Below are positions 6,238 to 8,765 of a stretch of DNA of 8,765 nt, one piece after another. Source of the DNA: Candidatus Izemoplasmatales bacterium (GTDB lineage Bacteria > Bacillota_I > Bacilli_A > Izemoplasmatales > Hujiaoplasmataceae); NCBI GenBank assembly GCA_028707415.1, contig JAQWBC010000028.1, forward strand, positions 1 through 8,765, in the 5' to 3' direction. Within the stretch, counting starts at the first letter, position 1; each line of letters starts with the position of its first letter. The translations under genes and the position numbers were made by a program. The notes under the pieces were generated by a model. It made no database searches and was not told the DNA's origin. It saw nothing but the letters and a program-made list of their open reading frames with translations.

Positions 6238-6948
6238 TTAAACCTCCCGAAAATTACCTTTCATAATTGCTAATCGTTCTGATATTTCATGTTTCTCAAT
6301 GGCATATCTAAGTGTGGTTCGCGGAATTTGATTGTAATACTTTTGTAAAAATCGATTTAAACGGTTTCGATTTTGCTTTCCCGCTTCACGAAGCATCCAT
6401 CCGCAGGCCTTGTGAATTAAATCTTCGCGGTCTTGTAAAAGGATTTTGACGATTCGATATGTCGGATCGAGATCTTTATTGCGAATCAATTTTAGAGTCG
6501 AGACGATGGCTACCCGTCGATGCCAAAGGTTTTCCGATTTAGCAAGCACATCAAGAACTCCGCTTTCATTAACTATGAGGATATATGTTCCTAAGATTGC
6601 CGGAGCTGATAAATCCACAAGGTCCCAGCCATTACATTGATCTAGGTGCTCAAGATAAAAGCCAACAAGCCTTGGCTTTTGCTTTTCGTTTAAGCAATTC
6701 ATCAATTCGGTGAGAATCAAGAAACCGCTGAGCCTGACTTCGTGAACCTCAGACGCTAATAAGGTTTCAATATCATCATAAGAAACGTCTTGATAGTGGC
6801 TTTTGATAATTTTTCGAATCGACGCTAATGGTATATCCCAAAACACATCACCGTGTTGATACTCGCCAACTCCGGTTTTGTGAAAGTGTGCTGCTTTGGT
6901 TGAATTGTTAAACCGTTGAACTGATTTTAGTTCGTCAATAATCACCAT
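6238..6948 (-). CDS. AlkD-type DNA alkylation repair glycosylase
   Basis: A 236-residue all-helical protein of the DNA alkylation repair (AlkC/AlkD, HEAT-repeat) family. AlkD removes positively charged alkylated bases such as N3- and N7-alkylpurines without flipping them out. Repeated helical pairs run through the protein. The signature residues appear conserved: NGWDLVDLSAP (106-116) holds the equivalents of the catalytic Asp (D112) and its Trp (W108); LWHRRVAIVSTL (141-152) holds the key Arg; and KACGWMLREAGK (180-191) holds the second Trp (W184). The mapping to AlkD residues is by eye. The ATG at 6948 has AGGGGG just upstream. The same frame remains open upstream to 7137 but that stretch is the T-box RNA, not protein. 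Placement as first gene in an asparagine-controlled operon with asnS is unusual. Confidence 0.87.
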   Translation of the reverse strand: MVIIDELKSVQRFNNSTKAAHFHKTGVGEYQHGDVFWDIPLASIRKIIKSHYQDVSYDDIETLLASEVHEVRLSGFLILTELMNCLNEKQKPRLVGFYLEHLDQCNGWDLVDLSAPAILGTYILIVNESGVLDVLAKSENLWHRRVAIVSTLKLIRNKDLDPTYRIVKILLQDREDLIHKACGWMLREAGKQNRNRLNRFLQKYYNQIPRTTLRYAIEKHEISERLAIMKGNFREV

Positions 6949-6967
6949 TGTATCGCCCCCTTTAAAC

Positions 6968-6994
6968 AAAAAATCGCCCAAAAAAAGGACGATT
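6968..6994 (-). terminator. Regulated terminator of the T-box leader
   Basis: On the minus strand AATCGTCC (6994-6987) pairs with GGGCGATT (6979-6972) with one G-U pair, around a loop of seven T's, then TTTTT. It forms when tRNA-Asn is charged and is prevented when the antiterminator containing the T-box motif forms. Confidence 0.85.
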
Positions 6995-7181
6995 ATTAAC
7001 CGTGGTACCACCTTTGTTCCGAATAATTCGGCACTCAGCATCTGTAACGTAGATGTGCGGACGGTTCTACTCTGTTCTTCCGTCTCTCCCGGTGTTATTC
7101 CGACGTAATTAATCCTAGGGCTTTCACCATCCCCCATTCGCTTTGATGTAATCGGCGTCGTACTTCTCCGTTCATTGATTT
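6968..7181 (-). promoter_or_regulatory. T-box leader RNA with asparagine (AAC) specifier
   Basis: This fills most of the 354-base gap between the alkD-like start and the S1-protein gene. Minus-strand order: AGTA (7164-7161) and GAA (7100-7098) flank the CGACG/CGTCG stem (7160-7156 with 7105-7101), forming the loop E motif of the specifier loop. AAC (7096-7094) followed by A is the specifier, an Asn codon. GGTGAAAGCC lies in the distal part of stem I. Stem II candidate: GACGG/CCGTC (7084-7080 with 7064-7060). Another stem CATCT/AGATG follows, then stem III CCGAA/TTCGG (7031-7027 with 7023-7019). The conserved T-box AAAGGTGGTACCACG (7015-7001) comes next, then the terminator. Binding of uncharged tRNA-Asn should stabilise the antiterminator and allow transcription of the alkD-like gene and asnS. 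Motif recognition is strong; the pairing is done by eye. Confidence 0.93.
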
Positions 7182-7187
7182 GTTTAT

Positions 7188-7215
7188 ATTATAGCACAAT
7201 GATTGTGGATGTAAA
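7188..7215 (-). promoter_or_regulatory. Promoter of the T-box/alkD-like/asnS operon
   Basis: Minus-strand TTTACA (7215-7210), a 16-base spacer and TATAAT (7193-7188). The start would be near 7181, just before the first T-box structures. The remaining bases to 7302 are AT-rich; I see no convincing terminator for the upstream S1-protein gene there. Confidence 0.78.
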
Positions 7216-7302
7216 GGTCTAAAAACCAATATCGATTTCTGAAAATCTTTATTATTTTATAATTATCCGCATTTTTATCTTAAATTGAGGCTTTTTATAA
7301 AT

Positions 7303-7635
7303 TTAATTTTTGCCTTTTGAATATTCGGCTATCCAACTGGGTAACTTTTCCTCGAGCGGCTTAAATCCGCTCTTTAAATCGATTTGTTGATATTTCTTTT
7401 TGCGATTGAGTTGAGCTTTTTTATAACTGAGACTAACTTTGTTATCCTTATTGAAGCCCAAAACAATCAAATCGATGACATCACCAACATTAATGAAGTC
7501 CTCGACACTTCGAACAAAACCGTCGCTAATTTCCGAGATGTGGATTAAGCCGTCGGTTTCTTCATTGATTTTTACGAAAGCGCCATATGGTTTGATACTT
7601 GTAACTCGTCCTTTAACAAGATCGCCTTTCTTCAT
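7303..7635 (-). CDS. S1-domain RNA-binding protein, GSP13/YugI/CvfD-like
   Basis: A 110-residue protein made of one S1 RNA-binding domain (about 1-73) and a basic tail. KGDLVKGRVTSIKPYGAFVKI, GLIHISEISDGFV, VGDVIDLIVLGFN and KVSLSYKKA follow the S1 pattern closely, including the aromatic residues Y17, F20 and the HIS motif that contact RNA. The IHISE-GFV wording and short single-domain form match general stress protein 13 (YugI) of Bacillus and the CvfD regulator of streptococci, which associate with ribosomes or RNA. The tail RKKKYQQ and SWIAEY is variable. The ATG at 7635 has AGGGGGA (7647-7641) five bases upstream; an in-frame TTG at 7656 has no such site. It lies 37 bases after the PgpA gene in the same direction, so it is likely the last gene of that operon. 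Confidence 0.87.
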   Translation of the reverse strand: MKKGDLVKGRVTSIKPYGAFVKINEETDGLIHISEISDGFVRSVEDFINVGDVIDLIVLGFNKDNKVSLSYKKAQLNRKKKYQQIDLKSGFKPLEEKLPSWIAEYSKGKN

Positions 7636-7672
7636 AATAATCCCCCTTTTACGCAAAAAAAGTGTGGGTTAT

Positions 7673-8167
7673 CTATAAAACCGCATTGTGGGCTACGGAG
7701 CTGGCTGCTGCAGCGGCGATAGCTCCGATTAAATCATCTAAGAACGTATGGCATTGCTGTTCTTCTTTACCTTTTTTATCTAAGATGCCGATAATTCCTG
7801 GTTTGATTTTGTCAACATAGCCAAAATTAGTCAATCCGATTGATCCATATACATTACAAATCGACAAAGCTAATATTTCATCAATACCGTAAAGCGGATT
7901 GTCTTTTTTAATTAAAGATAGGATTGGTTCTGATAGTTTGTTTTCCTCGGCTAATCGATCCAGTTCAACGCCGGTCAAAATAGCATATTGGACTTCTCGT
8001 TTACCAAGAACCCGGTCGACGGCATCCGCACAAGTAGCTTTTGTCAGGCCGGAAATATAGCTTTTTTGCAGATCATAAACGATTTCAACAATATCGTTAA
8101 TTTCAACGCCACGTTTTTGAATCAGCGAAATACCGATGTCCTTCATTGACTCTTGACTTGTTTTCAT
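7673..8167 (-). CDS. Phosphatidylglycerophosphatase A family protein, YutG-like
   Basis: A 164-residue member of the PgpA family, closest in appearance to the Bacillus YutG/YpjQ group. Recognisable stretches are GKREVQYAILTGVELDRLAE (55-74), PLYGIDEILALSICNVYGSIG (91-111), TNFGYVDKIKPGI (113-125) and CHTFLDDLIGAIAAAAAS (139-156). The acidic HTFLDD motif is the family hallmark and likely active-site or metal region. PgpA removes the phosphate of phosphatidylglycerophosphate to give phosphatidylglycerol; for YutG-type proteins the activity is less well established. Hydrophobic stretches are short and Ala-rich, so membrane attachment is uncertain. The ATG at 8167 has AGAGGA a few bases upstream and starts 12 bases after the NifU-domain gene ends. 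This PgpA/NifU-domain pairing echoes the Bacillus yut gene cluster. Confidence 0.88.
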   Translation of the reverse strand: MKTSQESMKDIGISLIQKRGVEINDIVEIVYDLQKSYISGLTKATCADAVDRVLGKREVQYAILTGVELDRLAEENKLSEPILSLIKKDNPLYGIDEILALSICNVYGSIGLTNFGYVDKIKPGIIGILDKKGKEEQQCHTFLDDLIGAIAAAAASSVAHNAVL

Positions 8168-8179
8168 AATTTTCCTCTT

Positions 8180-8413
8180 TTAAATATGTTCAACGCCGAT
8201 TACTCCGGGCACGCGTTCGAGCAATGTTTCTTCGATCATTTCTCGCATGGTGTCCTCAAATCCACTACATCCGATACAAGCCCCTGTTAGTTCGACATAT
8301 ACAATTCCGTCTTCAAATTTGATAAATTTAACATCGCCGCCATCTCGTTGTAAATACGGCCGTACAAGCGTAAGTACACTTTGTATTTCTTCAATTATTT
8401 CTTCGTAAGTCAC
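8180..8413 (-). CDS. NifU C-terminal-domain Fe-S protein, YutI/Nfu-like
   Basis: A 77-residue stand-alone NifU C-terminal domain. It shows LVRPYLQRDGGDVKFIKF near residues 16-33, then the CxxC motif in GACIGCS (C46, C49), and ERVPGVIGVEHI at the end. Two such molecules usually bind one iron-sulfur cluster through their CxxC cysteines and pass it to target enzymes in the cytoplasm. The usual CPSS after the second cysteine is replaced by CSGF, a minor variation. The start is GTG at 8413; GGGTGAG (8423-8417) precedes it at a rather short spacing of three bases, and no other start in frame would keep the domain whole. It lies 13 bases after the YutD gene and 12 before the PgpA gene, so it is the middle of a tight operon. 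Confidence 0.9.
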   Translation of the reverse strand: MTYEEIIEEIQSVLTLVRPYLQRDGGDVKFIKFEDGIVYVELTGACIGCSGFEDTMREMIEETLLERVPGVIGVEHI

Positions 8414-8426
8414 AATCTCACCCGGT

Positions 8427-8711
8427 TCACGAATCGCGTTTTTTGTTTGGATTAAATTGGGGATTTTTTAAAATAAAATAAGGGCAATTTGGCGCGCATG
8501 ATTCACTGAGATAATCTGGAATCATATGATAATTGCTGTTTTTCCCATTTTTTGTGAATCCTTTTAAACGTAAAATTCCCGCGGAATAGTCGCCGACAAT
8601 ATACGGATAAATGTCAAACACATCTAAATACCGTTTGTTAAAGTCGTCTAAGACAAAAGCGTCTCGATGGTTTTTTATTAATTCAAATTCACCAAATTCT
8701 GTTTCCAACAT
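8427..8711 (-). CDS. YutD-like protein (DUF1027)
   Basis: A 94-residue protein of the YutD family, whose function is not known. The conserved core is FNKRYLDVFDIYPYIVGDYS (24-43) followed by GILRLKGF (45-52), and a C-terminal YLSESCAPNCPYFILKNP with two cysteines (C72, C76). Length and order match Bacillus YutD, including the Y-C-x-x-x-C/G-x-Y-F end. No membrane segment or signal peptide is present. GGAG (8725-8722) is about ten bases before the ATG at 8711. A -10-like TATGAT (8747-8742) lies upstream, but any -35 box would fall beyond the window, so it is not clear whether this is the first gene of the operon. Confidence 0.85.
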   Translation of the reverse strand: MLETEFGEFELIKNHRDAFVLDDFNKRYLDVFDIYPYIVGDYSAGILRLKGFTKNGKNSNYHMIPDYLSESCAPNCPYFILKNPQFNPNKKRDS

Positions 8712-8765
8712 TTTATATCAACTCCGATGCACTACTATTTTATCATACCTTTATTAATAATATTA

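Noticed and set aside
6949..7137. In-frame 63-codon N-terminal extension of the alkD-like gene
   Set aside because: The stretch is the T-box leader with T-box motif and terminator; the ATG at 6948 has its own AGGGGG site.
7217..7302. Possible terminator after the S1-protein gene
   Set aside because: Only a weak GATTT/AAATC hairpin without a proper T-run is visible in this AT-rich stretch, so no terminator is called.
8737..8765. Promoter for the YutD gene
   Set aside because: A TATGAT -10-like element is present but the -35 position falls beyond the window edge, so it cannot be supported.

Overview
This window looks like chromosomal DNA from a low-GC Bacillota or Mycoplasmatota-type bacterium, perhaps related to Acholeplasma, Izemoplasma or Erysipelotrichia. 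The evidence is the AT-rich composition, strong GGAGG-type ribosome binding sites, consensus sigma-A promoters, a T-box leader, and Bacillus-like YutD, YutI and YutG homologues placed together. TGA is used as a stop and tryptophans are encoded by TGG, which argues against Mycoplasma or Spiroplasma. The exact taxon cannot be fixed from the sequence alone. No insertion sequence, phage, CRISPR, tRNA or rRNA signal was seen.

Layout. (1) Positions 1-613, minus strand: the N-terminal two thirds or so of a TtcA-like PP-loop tRNA-thiolation ATPase, cut by the window edge. (2) 614-781: a divergent promoter region with two good promoters facing away from each other and a 10-bp-period AT repeat between their -35 boxes. 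(3) 782-3285, plus strand: an operon of a 127-residue unknown protein, an NfeD-like membrane protein, an RDD-family membrane protein with a long loop insert, and a QmcA/stomatin-type SPFH protein. It ends at a bidirectional terminator. (4) 3331-4770, minus strand: a lipoprotein metallophosphoesterase with a purple-acid-phosphatase-like N-terminal domain, convergent with the SPFH operon. (5) 4847-7216, minus strand: a promoter and an asparagine-type T-box leader (AAC specifier, T-box motif, intrinsic terminator), followed by an AlkD-type DNA glycosylase gene and asnS, closed by a terminator. (6) 7303-8711, minus strand: YutD (DUF1027), a NifU C-terminal-domain iron-sulfur protein, a YutG-type phosphatidylglycerophosphatase A and a GSP13-like S1-domain RNA-binding protein, closely spaced as one operon.

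How the parts work together. The NfeD and SPFH pair is a known partnership in membrane organisation, and the RDD protein and small unknown protein are probably transcribed with it. The T-box should let uncharged tRNA-Asn raise transcription of both the repair glycosylase and asparaginyl-tRNA synthetase. The right-hand cluster is a conserved Bacillota housekeeping neighbourhood. Most of the window is ordinary core genome. The most notable points are the repair gene under asparagine control, the four-gene membrane operon with an unrecognised first gene, and the helically phased AT repeat in the divergent promoter region.
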